DNA of 64,000 nt from a virus. The notes under the pieces were generated by a model. The model saw nothing but the letters and a program-made list of their open reading frames with translations. It was not told the origin of the DNA and did no database searches. Positions 12,935 through 22,400 of this stretch are shown here, piece after piece. The DNA lies in IMG/VR virus record IMGVR_UViG_3300042879_004946, positions 1 through 64,000 of that record, one strand, 5' to 3'. Position 1 is the first letter of the stretch. Each line of letters begins with the position of its first letter. Made by a program: the position numbers and the translations under genes.

Positions 12935-14419
12935 TTATTTTTTATAAATAAATTTCATATTACCACAATCCCAGATTCTATCAAAGCCTCTTTCTTGCAT
13001 AATTTGCCATTCAGTTTTATTAGAACCAAAACCTTCTGATATTAATTTTGCTTTTCTAAAATTAAAACGGTGATGCCTTTTTAATTGTGAAGATGGTTTA
13101 AAATACCAATAATTGGGGTTTGATAGGCCTAAAAATTTCATGTCACATTTATGGTAAACGGTTTTTTCATGGTTTAACCCTGACCACCTACAATCAGAAT
13201 AAGTCATAAAAGTTTTAATGCCCTCATTTTTTAAAACATAATTTAGTAGTTTATTGAACCCACCTCTTACTGAATGATAGCTTTTATTACAAAATCTAAT
13301 CAATTCCCAATTAGACTCTTTTGATTTTGTTATTTTTCTTTTACCAAAAGTCATTATTGAAACTAATTCGTTTTTATAAAATAAACCATACCTTATTTTA
13401 TCTTTTGCATCACCTTGTAAATGATTTTCTTCTAGAAATTTAATTTTAACTTCATTTGATATCTTTTTTATTTCACACTTTCTAGCATCTATTTTAATAA
13501 TATTTGAAAGTTTTAACTCATGGGAGAGTTTAGATAAAACAATATTTTTTTGATTAACAATTTCATCCTCAAAAATATGGATTAATTTTACATTTATTTT
13601 TTCCGTCATTTTTGATTTATTCAAATGATAATTTTTATCCTTACCAAGAAGCTCACCATGATAATAAAGACCATTTATTTCAATACCTAAATTATGGTCT
13701 GGTAAATAAAAATCGATTTCAAACGGATATATAATTTTTCTATTGTTTTGAATATATTTAATGTTGTTATTATTTAAAAATTCTTGTATAAATAATTGTG
13801 GCCTAGAATCTTTCTGTGATGGATGGCACTTACCACATCTTGGTATTATTCCACAACCCAATAAAGTACTAGTAAATTTATGATTACAAGCTAAACATTC
13901 AAATTCATACGGTAATGATGTATTACCATTTTTGTTGGCCGTATAATTAGAAAGTAATTTTAAACCATTAGATTCTAACTTTGGTAATAAATTTTTTAAA
14001 GTTTTTTGACGAACAGTTTCTTTTTGTTTATTAACCGATAATTCTTTGTTAGTGTTATCTATTGTTTTTTGGTGAATTTTTTTTACTTGCCATACATGGT
14101 CAACGCCGTATTTTTCTTTTACGGTATTTTTTATGTTTTGTAATCTTTTTTCTTTAACATCTTTTCTTTCTCCCCAAACTAAACGGCATTCATCAGAACA
14201 TAATTGTTTAAAATGATTTTTTTTAGTTTCAAACTTAGTACCACAAACTTTACATTCTCTTTCTTCTCTTATGGTTTTATCTTTACTTCTGCCTATTTTT
14301 ATCTTTCCTTGACGAGCATTTTCAAAATAGCAATTTCTGGAACAAAATTTTTTATCCCTAAATTTATATTCAGTTTCAAAATTTTGATTACAATGTTGGC
14401 AGGTTAATTCTATTTTCAT
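12935..14419 (-). CDS. Putative Vsr-like (PD-(D/E)XK) homing endonuclease C
   Basis: This 494-residue member is the most divergent of the three related endonucleases in the window. It starts with two zinc-finger-like Cys clusters (CQHCNQNF...FCSRNCYF, about residues 8-31; CKVCGTKF...LCSDECRL, about 56-79). It then has one KYGVDHVWQ motif, a third Cys cluster (CLACNHKF...CGKCHPSQ) and a nuclease-like core (FEIDFYLPDHNLGIEINGLY). The shared C-terminal domain has MTFGKRKI, WELIRFCNK, TYSDCRW and RIWDCGNMKF. It lies between the sheath gene and a virion-type gene, again interrupting late genes. Zinc ligands and the E/D core residues are visible; cleavage activity is inferred. Confidence 0.72.
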   Translation of the reverse strand: MKIELTCQHCNQNFETEYKFRDKKFCSRNCYFENARQGKIKIGRSKDKTIREERECKVCGTKFETKKNHFKQLCSDECRLVWGERKDVKEKRLQNIKNTVKEKYGVDHVWQVKKIHQKTIDNTNKELSVNKQKETVRQKTLKNLLPKLESNGLKLLSNYTANKNGNTSLPYEFECLACNHKFTSTLLGCGIIPRCGKCHPSQKDSRPQLFIQEFLNNNNIKYIQNNRKIIYPFEIDFYLPDHNLGIEINGLYYHGELLGKDKNYHLNKSKMTEKINVKLIHIFEDEIVNQKNIVLSKLSHELKLSNIIKIDARKCEIKKISNEVKIKFLEENHLQGDAKDKIRYGLFYKNELVSIMTFGKRKITKSKESNWELIRFCNKSYHSVRGGFNKLLNYVLKNEGIKTFMTYSDCRWSGLNHEKTVYHKCDMKFLGLSNPNYWYFKPSSQLKRHHRFNFRKAKLISEGFGSNKTEWQIMQERGFDRIWDCGNMKFIYKK

Positions 14420-14452
14420 GGTAAAATATTTTTAATACGTATTACTACATAT

Positions 14453-14461
14453 ATAAATATC
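14453..14461 (-). promoter_or_regulatory. GATATTTAT start-proximal element
   Basis: The element is in minus sense, 33 bases upstream of the endonuclease C ATG and just past the sheath terminator. Confidence 0.4.
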
Positions 14462-14471
14462 TTACAAATAT

Positions 14472-14502
14472 AAAAAAAGCCCACAATTTGTGGGCTTTTT
14501 TA
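14472..14502 (-). terminator. Rho-independent terminator of the tail sheath gene
   Basis: GCCCACAA (14479-14486) pairs perfectly with TTGTGGGC (14488-14495), with T-runs in both directions. It lies 20-odd bases after the sheath stop codon. Confidence 0.85.
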
Positions 14503-14522
14503 TTGAAAAAATAATACTTAGA

Positions 14523-17282
14523 TTAAATGTCATCGAAGGAAGCTCCTGTCGGTGTTACATTAAATTCAATGTAAATGTATTCAAGTGTTGGTACTGGTTT
14601 TAAGAAAATCTTACCACGTAACTCATTTCTATCGATTTCTTCAGGGTCGTTAGATAATTGAACTCTAAAATCGGCCAAACCTCTTTCTTTTCTAATGTTA
14701 TCCAAAATAGGATTTACAGAATTTAAGAATTGGTTTCTAACAATTTGATCGTTAGGTTCAAACAACAATCTAATACCAACCGCGGTAATTAATCTACGAG
14801 CTTGTAACAACAATCTTCTAATGTTAAGCCTGTTAAGAACGGAATCTTTAACTTGCATATTTTTATTACCCCAAATAACAACACCAACATCAGAATAAGT
14901 CGCCATAGGGTTAACACGACCTTCGTAAAGAACGTCTCTATCGGCCTCAGTTAATTTGGTTCTTGCTTTAATCGCGTTGGTTAAACCTCTGTTATAACCA
15001 GCAACTGCGTACCAAGGGAAGGTAATATTATCTGTTAATGCAATGTTTCTAACAACTTCCAATGTTGGCGGCAACCAAACGTTAACAGTATTTTCAGTAT
15101 CTCGTTCTTGAACCCATGGCCAATAAGTGGCGGTGTAGTTAGAATCAATATCTGCGGCGTCTAACAATGAAATTAAAGCGTCAGCAGAATCAACAGTTGC
15201 TTGATTAAAACCAAAAGCGGAAGTAACATCTGTATCATCGTAAACAACATTATCTGGTGCGGTTACAATATAAACAGAATCTGCTCTTTCTTGTTCCACC
15301 ATATCAATGGTTTCTTGTACAATGTAGTTATTGTTTGACCAATCGATACCTGGGGTTGCTAAAACGTTAATGTTAACTGCCTCAGGATTTGCGAAAGTTC
15401 TAATAGCGTTCCAATATGCGTATAAATCTGAAGTACCATCTTGTGGCCCTAGTTGTTGGAATTGACCACTTGCTAAACCTGCAGTAAATCCAGCTCTACC
15501 AACACGATATCTATCAGTGTTTGTTCTAGAAGTACGATAACAATCCCAACCATCAAATCCCCAATAAGGTACCAAGGTAAATTTCCTTGCGGTTGTGCTT
15601 TCATAGTCAGTACCTTCAGCATCTGTACTATTTTGGAATTGTGATTCACCGACATAGAAATTGCCTGCGACTGTTGCTCCAGAATCCATGTGGAAACCTT
15701 TTGTTGTTGCCGTCCAGTAAGTATCACTAGTAGTTAAACCTTTCCAGTTAAACATGTTTTGATCAATACCTACAGTATCAGAAATACCTAAGTAAACTTT
15801 TCTTACTCTTTCATTTTCTAAATCATAAGAAGTTTTATAGTGGATGAATGGTGCCAATGCTGACCCATAAGTCGCGACACGATAACCTTCAAAACCCGCT
15901 GCGAAAGCATCAATCGGTGCCTCTTCATTAACAACTGCCATAATGAATTTAGAATTTAAAACAAATTCACCATCAGCAGTACCAATCGCTCTTGCGATGT
16001 AGTTATTAGAAGAAGGATCCATAACACATTTTGGGAATGTTTCCAATATTGAAGGGTTTGCATCGGTATCACCCCAAGTTCTAACAATAACGTCAAATTC
16101 TTTAGTATCAAAATTTACGTTTCTAATAGAAATTTTAATTTCTTGGTTAGCTGCAGAACCATCAGAGATGGAAACAAATTTAAATAATTTAAACACTTGA
16201 TTACCACGAAGTTCCGAAACAATCCAAGGGGTTTCTGGTGTTTGATATTGTTGTCTGTAATTATCTAAAGTAGTAAGATAAGTTAAAGAGCTGTTAAGGC
16301 CTAAAATGTAATTGTTATCAATTAAATCTTGTAACATGTTAGGGTAAATTTGTTCAACATAGATTTTAGTATTTCTATCTTGACAATCTGTTCCTAAAAC
16401 ACCTGCAATATAATTTTGAGAAGTTCTGTCTAATGAAACTTGATAAATGGATGTGTTTGCTGATGAAGTTGCTGATAATGTAAATTGAGCTAACGAATTT
16501 GTTTGTGCATTTGTAAAGTTACCATTAACACCATTACTTGTTTCTAAGGTTGACCAAACTAAAGTATCCGTGTTGTATACCGCTCTTGGTCTTAGTACTG
16601 CTAATACCATGTTATCATATTCAGTATAAGCACTTGCGGTATAAGTTGTTACAGTACCTGAAACTGTACCTGAAGTTCCTGTTAAAGTAAGTTGTTGTAA
16701 GGTTGCTGAAACCCCACTAAAAGAAATTCCTGTAGTTCTATCAAAAACAATTCCTTCTGGATACACAGTAGTATCGTTTGGTACGTTTGCGGTTGTTAAA
16801 GTAGCTCCATTAGGGAATAAACCTAAATCATACAAATATTGTGCTTGTGGTGACCCAACCCCAGTAAAATTACTATAAGTTGTGCCAGTAAAGTTCGCCG
16901 TAAAGTTTGTAGTTGCACCTGTTACAATTGTTGACGGATTATAGTTTGCTCTAGAAGTTATAACCCAAGCACTTCCTGCGTCATAACCTGTTAAACCTAA
17001 AACTCTAGTTACGAATAACTGATTTGATTCCGTTAGGTAACTTTTTGCAATATAAGGTAATTCGTATTTCGGTACGTTATTACTAAATTTAGTGGGATTT
17101 TGACCACCAAAAATAGTTAAAAATTCATCATAATTTCTGATGAATATTGGCTCAAAAGCGGGACCTTTAAGGGTCTCACCGGCCAAACCCAATGTAGTTA
17201 CACCAACTTGTTGAGCGATAAATGTCAAATCTTTTTCTGATGTAAAAATACCTGGAGATACTAAAATTTTTTCTGCTGCCAT
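14523..17282 (-). CDS. Contractile tail sheath protein (T4 gp18-like)
   Basis: The protein has 919 residues, longer than T4 gp18 (about 660). The N-terminus shows the family start VSPGIFTSEKDLTFI and GLAGETLKGPAFEP. The C-terminal 150 residues carry LNRLNIRRLLLQARR, LLFEPND and FLNSVNPILDNIR, and end in a beta strand used for sheath linking in this family. The extra length lies mainly in the region about 100-330, rich in Thr, Ser, Asn and Gly, probably surface-exposed insert domains. Family role: hexameric rings around the tail tube that contract on infection. It is monocistronic, with a terminator directly downstream. Confidence 0.93.
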   Translation of the reverse strand: MAAEKILVSPGIFTSEKDLTFIAQQVGVTTLGLAGETLKGPAFEPIFIRNYDEFLTIFGGQNPTKFSNNVPKYELPYIAKSYLTESNQLFVTRVLGLTGYDAGSAWVITSRANYNPSTIVTGATTNFTANFTGTTYSNFTGVGSPQAQYLYDLGLFPNGATLTTANVPNDTTVYPEGIVFDRTTGISFSGVSATLQQLTLTGTSGTVSGTVTTYTASAYTEYDNMVLAVLRPRAVYNTDTLVWSTLETSNGVNGNFTNAQTNSLAQFTLSATSSANTSIYQVSLDRTSQNYIAGVLGTDCQDRNTKIYVEQIYPNMLQDLIDNNYILGLNSSLTYLTTLDNYRQQYQTPETPWIVSELRGNQVFKLFKFVSISDGSAANQEIKISIRNVNFDTKEFDVIVRTWGDTDANPSILETFPKCVMDPSSNNYIARAIGTADGEFVLNSKFIMAVVNEEAPIDAFAAGFEGYRVATYGSALAPFIHYKTSYDLENERVRKVYLGISDTVGIDQNMFNWKGLTTSDTYWTATTKGFHMDSGATVAGNFYVGESQFQNSTDAEGTDYESTTARKFTLVPYWGFDGWDCYRTSRTNTDRYRVGRAGFTAGLASGQFQQLGPQDGTSDLYAYWNAIRTFANPEAVNINVLATPGIDWSNNNYIVQETIDMVEQERADSVYIVTAPDNVVYDDTDVTSAFGFNQATVDSADALISLLDAADIDSNYTATYWPWVQERDTENTVNVWLPPTLEVVRNIALTDNITFPWYAVAGYNRGLTNAIKARTKLTEADRDVLYEGRVNPMATYSDVGVVIWGNKNMQVKDSVLNRLNIRRLLLQARRLITAVGIRLLFEPNDQIVRNQFLNSVNPILDNIRKERGLADFRVQLSNDPEEIDRNELRGKIFLKPVPTLEYIYIEFNVTPTGASFDDI

Positions 17283-17368
17283 TTAATTTTATTTTTTTTT
17301 GGTTATTAGTTATTTCTTTTATAATAAATATTGACTTTTTTAACAAAGTTTTTTTTTAAAAATAAAAT

Positions 17369-17410
17369 AGTATGATTTCTGTGATATTTATGTATGAAAA
17401 GTATCATACT
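17369..17410. promoter_or_regulatory. Inverted repeat, candidate operator of the small RHH-type gene
   Basis: AGTATGAT (17369-17376) and ATCATACT (17403-17410) form a perfect 8-bp inverted repeat, centred over a GATATTTAT element and ending 16 bases before the ATG at 17426. Ribbon-helix-helix proteins often autoregulate through such sites. Confidence 0.5.
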
Positions 17411-17425
17411 TTAAAAAAAAAGCAA

Positions 17426-17593
17426 ATGAAAAGAGATAAGAATATTAAAATAACACCCACAACACATGAGTTGTTAAAAAAATATTGTGAAGAAAACGGC
17501 CTTAAAATGTTTTCATTTGTTGAAAAGCTAATAAGGGAAAAATGCCAAACAAAAATAGTTTTGCCTAAGAAAGATATTTACGGTGAAGGTTAA
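17426..17593 (+). CDS. Small ribbon-helix-helix-like DNA-binding protein
   Basis: This 55-residue protein starts MKRDKNIKITPTTHELLKKY. A short strand (NIKITPTT) is followed by two helices (HELLKKYCEENG and FSFVEKLIREKC), the order of a ribbon-helix-helix fold, which binds DNA as a dimer. ATG 17426 is preferred because the longer frame from 17372 would begin inside the inverted repeat 17369-17410. It is the only plus-strand gene between the sheath and fibre genes, and its stop overlaps the convergent propeller-like gene by 4 bases. It is probably a transcriptional repressor of itself or of late genes; the target is inference. Confidence 0.6.
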   Translation: MKRDKNIKITPTTHELLKKYCEENGLKMFSFVEKLIREKCQTKIVLPKKDIYGEG

Positions 17594-19023
17594 ATAACCA
17601 TCTGTCTTAGTAATACTGTAGATGTGTTTAATAATATATAAACGTAAACTATTTCTGTAGTACCGTCTTTGTAAACAACATCAAAAGCCGTATCACCAAC
17701 AATAGCGGTAGAGTTAGGGTATAAAAAAGTGTTCCAACCATCTTGATCACCTGTTGTAATGTTATACCTGAACCAACGACCTGTTGCATCTTTTTGTCCA
17801 TAAATAAAATTATTACTATAAACCCATTTTGTTCCTGTTGTAAATGTTTCAGTCGCCGGAGCGTAACTTAAAGCGTTAACCCAAGTATTACCAGGGATAT
17901 CATAATAATCTAAAGTAGCCCCACCGTTACCTCTAAAAGAATAAATTCTTCTACCGTTTAATATGGCGTTTTCGTTGGTCCAATCACTAGCAGAAGTGTC
18001 CCATACCCAATGTCCAGACATACCTGCACCTGGGGCGGCAGCTCTAGCAACACTTGGTGACAAAGTAGTCCAAGTGTTTGTTGTAATACTATAACGAAAT
18101 AAAGTAACGGCATTATTACCCATATAGTAAAGAAAATCATCGTTGCCTTCTATAGAGTAATTAGAGGTACTATCTGGTTGTGTTGCCCAGTTAGTTGAGA
18201 CTGTTATAATGGTTGCAGTGTTTGAAGCTATAGTTCTAATCTGGCCTGCACCGGTACCAGTTGTAATTCTGATTTGATAATTTGTCCATTGATTTGTAGT
18301 CCAGTTTTTTGTTGAATTTGTCAATGTATTAACACCCCCAGAAGTTGTTGTGCCTGTAGCAAAAGACGCATAATTACTATCCACCCAAGATGGCGTTGCT
18401 ATCAATTTACCGTCAGTACCTATTGAAGCAGGTAAGTTTGTTTGGGATAGAGTAGTCCAAGTGTTTGTTGCAAAATCGTATTTTCTAAAAGAACCGGCAG
18501 CTAATGTACCAGAACCAACAACATACCAAACAGGTGTTACCAATCTATAAACGTTTGTATTTGTAAAGGCACTTACTTGTGTATCAACTGTAATAACAGA
18601 ATTAGAGCCAATAGTATTACTACGAATCTCAAGAGTTGAACCAGCGTTTGGTCCAGATATGATATTTATATAGTAACCCCTTAAATCCCTAGTAAAAGTT
18701 TGATTTGTTAATATCGTACTTGTAGTACCACCTGACGCTGTTAATGTAGAACCAGTACTTGAACCACTACTAAAAGCTACTGAAGTACCTGCGGCACCTG
18801 CAGCTAAAGTACCGGCGAGAGCAGGAGAAGGGATTTGTACCCAGCCATCCTCATTTGGGTTATAAAGCCAAGCTGTGGTTGTTCCGTTAATATATAACTG
18901 TTGTTGTCTATAATGTCTTGATGACGTAATAGAAGAACCAGCCACTGATGCACTTGGTGCTGGTGTCATAAATTCCCATCTTTTTGGGTCTAATATTTTT
19001 CTGTTTCCGTTTGTTGTTGGCAT
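17590..19023 (-). CDS. Kelch/propeller-like tail or fibre-associated protein
   Basis: This 477-residue protein is rich in Thr, Ser, Asn and Trp. It contains repeated units of the type YDFATNTWTTLSQ, YSITTNTWTTLSPS and YDIPGNTWVNAL (about residues 185-195, 305-320, 370-380). These are typical of kelch-like beta-propeller blades. Between them lie GTGAGQIRTIASNTATIITV-type segments that resemble phage fibre beta repeats. It is followed within 20 bases by the 131-residue gene and the giant fibre gene on the same strand. A virion surface or adhesin role is inferred from repeats and position. Confidence 0.6.
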   Translation of the reverse strand: MPTTNGNRKILDPKRWEFMTPAPSASVAGSSITSSRHYRQQQLYINGTTTAWLYNPNEDGWVQIPSPALAGTLAAGAAGTSVAFSSGSSTGSTLTASGGTTSTILTNQTFTRDLRGYYINIISGPNAGSTLEIRSNTIGSNSVITVDTQVSAFTNTNVYRLVTPVWYVVGSGTLAAGSFRKYDFATNTWTTLSQTNLPASIGTDGKLIATPSWVDSNYASFATGTTTSGGVNTLTNSTKNWTTNQWTNYQIRITTGTGAGQIRTIASNTATIITVSTNWATQPDSTSNYSIEGNDDFLYYMGNNAVTLFRYSITTNTWTTLSPSVARAAAPGAGMSGHWVWDTSASDWTNENAILNGRRIYSFRGNGGATLDYYDIPGNTWVNALSYAPATETFTTGTKWVYSNNFIYGQKDATGRWFRYNITTGDQDGWNTFLYPNSTAIVGDTAFDVVYKDGTTEIVYVYILLNTSTVLLRQMVI

Positions 19024-19041
19024 ATTGTTTTTTTTTTTAAT

Positions 19042-19437
19042 TTATGTTACATTTATATTTGCACGTAATCCTTGTGCGTTCATACTCATTAAAGCCGGTA
19101 TTTGGTCCTGTGTAGCAAAAGTACCTATTTGAGATTGGTTTGTTAACGTAGATACGGTGGTTACAGTACTTACAGTACCTACCGACGTTACGGTGGCTAG
19201 TGTTAAGTTAGCTGTTATAGCGTCTAATAAAATTCTAATTCTACCAGTGGTATCAACTGTCATTAAACCGTTAGATCTTGTTAAAGAAACAACGGCCATT
19301 CTTAAAGCTTCCAAAGCCTCTATCAATTCACCTTCACTTGCGTCAACTGATATACTACTTTGATTACTGGCTACAACAACAGGTGTTGAAGCCGACATCG
19401 GTGCCTGACCATTTGGGTTTTGTGGGTTATAACTCAT
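19042..19437 (-). CDS. Hypothetical tail/fibre-associated protein
   Basis: This 131-residue protein has no charged core and is rich in Thr, Val, Ser and Ala. Its N-terminus is QNPNGQAPMSASTPVVVASN. A helix follows (GELIEALEALRMAVVSL, about residues 37-53). The C-terminus carries short VTSVGTVSTVTTVSTL repeats (about 84-98). Similar small proteins with a TVTSV repeat occur beside fibre genes in phages, but I cannot assign a named family. It lies between the propeller-like and giant fibre genes with a GATATTTAT element 18 bases before its ATG. Confidence 0.55.
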   Translation of the reverse strand: MSYNPQNPNGQAPMSASTPVVVASNQSSISVDASEGELIEALEALRMAVVSLTRSNGLMTVDTTGRIRILLDAITANLTLATVTSVGTVSTVTTVSTLTNQSQIGTFATQDQIPALMSMNAQGLRANINVT

Positions 19438-19455
19438 ACTTTTCTTTTTTTATTA

Positions 19456-19464
19456 ATAAATATC
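19456..19464 (-). promoter_or_regulatory. GATATTTAT start-proximal element
   Basis: The element is in minus sense, 18 bases upstream of the ATG at 19437 and just after the giant fibre stop codon. Confidence 0.45.
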
Positions 19465-19475
19465 TTAACACATTA

Positions 19476-22400
19476 TTATATTATAAACCAATTTGATCCA
19501 TCGGTAATAAATGTTATCGATGCGTTCACAACTGTTACGGTTGCCGTAGATGTACCATCTATAGTTTGTCCACCAGATGTGTTTACAATCAAATTAGGGG
19601 CTCCGCCTATTTTTTTAATAGTTACTTTAGCATTACCGTTATTTGGTAAGGTAACATTAAAGGTGCCACCACTTGTGTTACACAATATTATTTGCTCACC
19701 AGTGGTTGCACTACTAATATAATTATTTAATGGTTTCACTATTGAATAAGAACTACCACCACCTAGGGTAGATGAATCTCGGTATTTAACTTCACCACTA
19801 CTTGAATCTCTGACCAATATTTGTGTTAATGCATCATTATTTGCTGGGGTTGAATTTATGTTTAAACTTGAAACATATACAAAATCACTGGATGTTCCGG
19901 AAATACCTTGGCCACCTAAAACAACTGAACGATCACCTGTAACCGTGGAATTTGTGGAGTGTATAAAAGAAGCTATACCTGATACAGTACTACCTGAACC
20001 TGAAGCAAATGAACCGTAACCCAATGCTATGGTGTTAATACCTTGTGAGTGTGAATAATCACCCATACTTAGCGTATTGAGACCTTCAGCGTGTGAACCA
20101 ATACCTAAAGCTTTGGTTACTTCACCTTCGGTGTGTGAATGACTGTTAGATATAATTTGGTCAGCACCAGTTGGCAGTACATTTGAAGGGACACCCACAA
20201 GAGTACCCGAATTAATAAGTGCATCTTGTAATGTTATTATGGTGTTAGTGCCATTCCAATTAACGGAACTAATATTAAGATAACTTAAAGTCACACCATC
20301 TAATAAGATAACCGTATTTGAGAATTCTGTAGTAACGTCCCCATAACTAGTATTTAAAGTTAAAACACCAGCTAAAACAGAATCTAAGGTGTACGCATAT
20401 ATTCCTGTTGCCGTACTTAAACCTTCTGAGTGTGAACCATAACCAAGTGACGAAGTTGTCAACCCTTCCGCGTGTGATCTCTCACCAACTGCGTGTGAAC
20501 CATCACCTTCTGCGTGTGAATAATTACCAGCTGTTTTACTGCCTCTACCTTCTGCGTGTGACCATGAACCTGATACTAGTGTAGCATATCCCTCAGCGTG
20601 TGAATAAGATCCTGATGATATTGCTTCTTGACCTTCAGCGTGTGAATAATCTCCTATTGCTCGAGTGTTATCTCCTTCAGCATGTGAGTACTCTCCTTTT
20701 GCTTGAGCAAGATTTCCTTCAGCATGAGATGCAATTCCTGATGCTATTGATAGATTTCCTTCAGCATGTGAATAATCACCAGCAGCAACCGTAGTATTAC
20801 CAAAAGCAAAACTGGTTATTCCTGTTGCACTGGAACCAAAATTTTGAATTGAATCGTGAATTGTTATAGGAGAACATCCGTGTAAATTTGAAACATAGAT
20901 ATCTGAAATACAATTTGCAGAAGTATTACCTGTGAAAACATAAGATGAAGGTACTGACGCACCAATTTGTTTTGCAATAACAATAAGTGATGGTGAATCG
21001 GGTCTTGTTGGTGTCGTCAACCCACTTAAAGCGGTTAATTGAACATATTGACTATTTGATGAAAAATAAAATTGAACATAATCATTTGCCTCTAGTTCAA
21101 ATATAAGAGAAACAAAGGGTAATTGATAAGTACTATTAGAGACTAATCCTAAAGTTGAAGAACTTCTAGTTACAGGATTTCCGTTTACTTCCGCCCAAAT
21201 AGTGACCAAAGCATCGGTTCCCTGAGTTTTTTCTATTTGAGGAGAATAACCAATTTCATAAACACCTTTATTAAAAACTTTAATTTTACTGTTATCGACT
21301 ATGGTAATACCGTTACTTAATTCCGTTTGGTTATAAGTCCAAACTGTTGATGTATTTGCTGCAGTAACTGGAATGTTTCCTGTATTTGAAAAACTTCCGT
21401 AATAATTTAAAGCGTATCCACTTAAAGAAGTTGTAAACCCTGGTATTGATAGGGAACCGTTTTGACGATTAAGAGTTAATATACCCGTTGTGTTATTATA
21501 CGTACCGCCAGTCACATAATAATCAGTTCCTGTACTGCCAGAACCACCTGTTGATACAGCCCATCTTGCATTACCAGAAGCATCAGAAGTTAAAACATAA
21601 CCATTGGTTGCCCCAGAAGTCATCTGGAAGTTAGTGGTTATAATTTTTGTTGTTGCTGTTAATGTGGTGAATAAAGAACTACCGTCTGCATTTAACCACG
21701 CTGTCTGTGTTCCTGCATTATTTTCTATAATAATATTTTTATCCGTATCACTACCAGTACCACCTCTAAACTGAACACCATCTAAAGTAGAGTTTGTTAC
21801 AATTTCTGGGTTTGTTGAATTATTATACGCTTGTTGAAGTGTTGTTGTTGATAGGCCACCAGTACCCCCTAAAAGTTCACCAAATTTAGATACCGGGGTA
21901 AATACTGCATAACTACTATTTGTTAACGGTTGACCGTCTGCAACAATATCATTTCTCACTGAAATAATACCGATTAAGATGCCAGTATTTTTGGCATTTG
22001 GGTAAACAACGAATGATTCGGTTTGTATACCAGCTACCGCCTCCGTTAGACTACCATAATTTGTTTGACCATAAAGAATGTTTAAAACACCTGTTGGGTA
22101 TAAATACACTCTTTGATTACTAGCGTTATCACTATTAGCAGCACCCATGCTAGTTATAGCACCGTTAACGTCATATTTTGTTGGGTCGATTACCGATACT
22201 GACGAACTTGTACCACCTGTTTGTGTTCTATAAAAAAATGATGCAGGTACTTTTGCTGATATACCTACACTATTTGGGTTTAATTCATTTGTAACCCAAC
22301 CAATTCCATTACCCCAAAGAGTTCCTGATGAAATGTTAATATTTAAATTAGAACCATTTGGTGACACTAAAACACCTTCATTTATTAATTTTATTGGTGA

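Noticed and set aside
14465-14472. TATATTTG on the minus strand, host -7 box upstream of endonuclease C
   Set aside because: At 19 bases upstream there is no TTTG, and the position overlaps the sheath terminator. Not listed as a promoter.
19980-20790. Dense periodic repeats that could suggest a second CRISPR or satellite
   Set aside because: These are the SHAEG beta-roll codons of the giant fibre gene. Repeat units vary in spacing and are coding.
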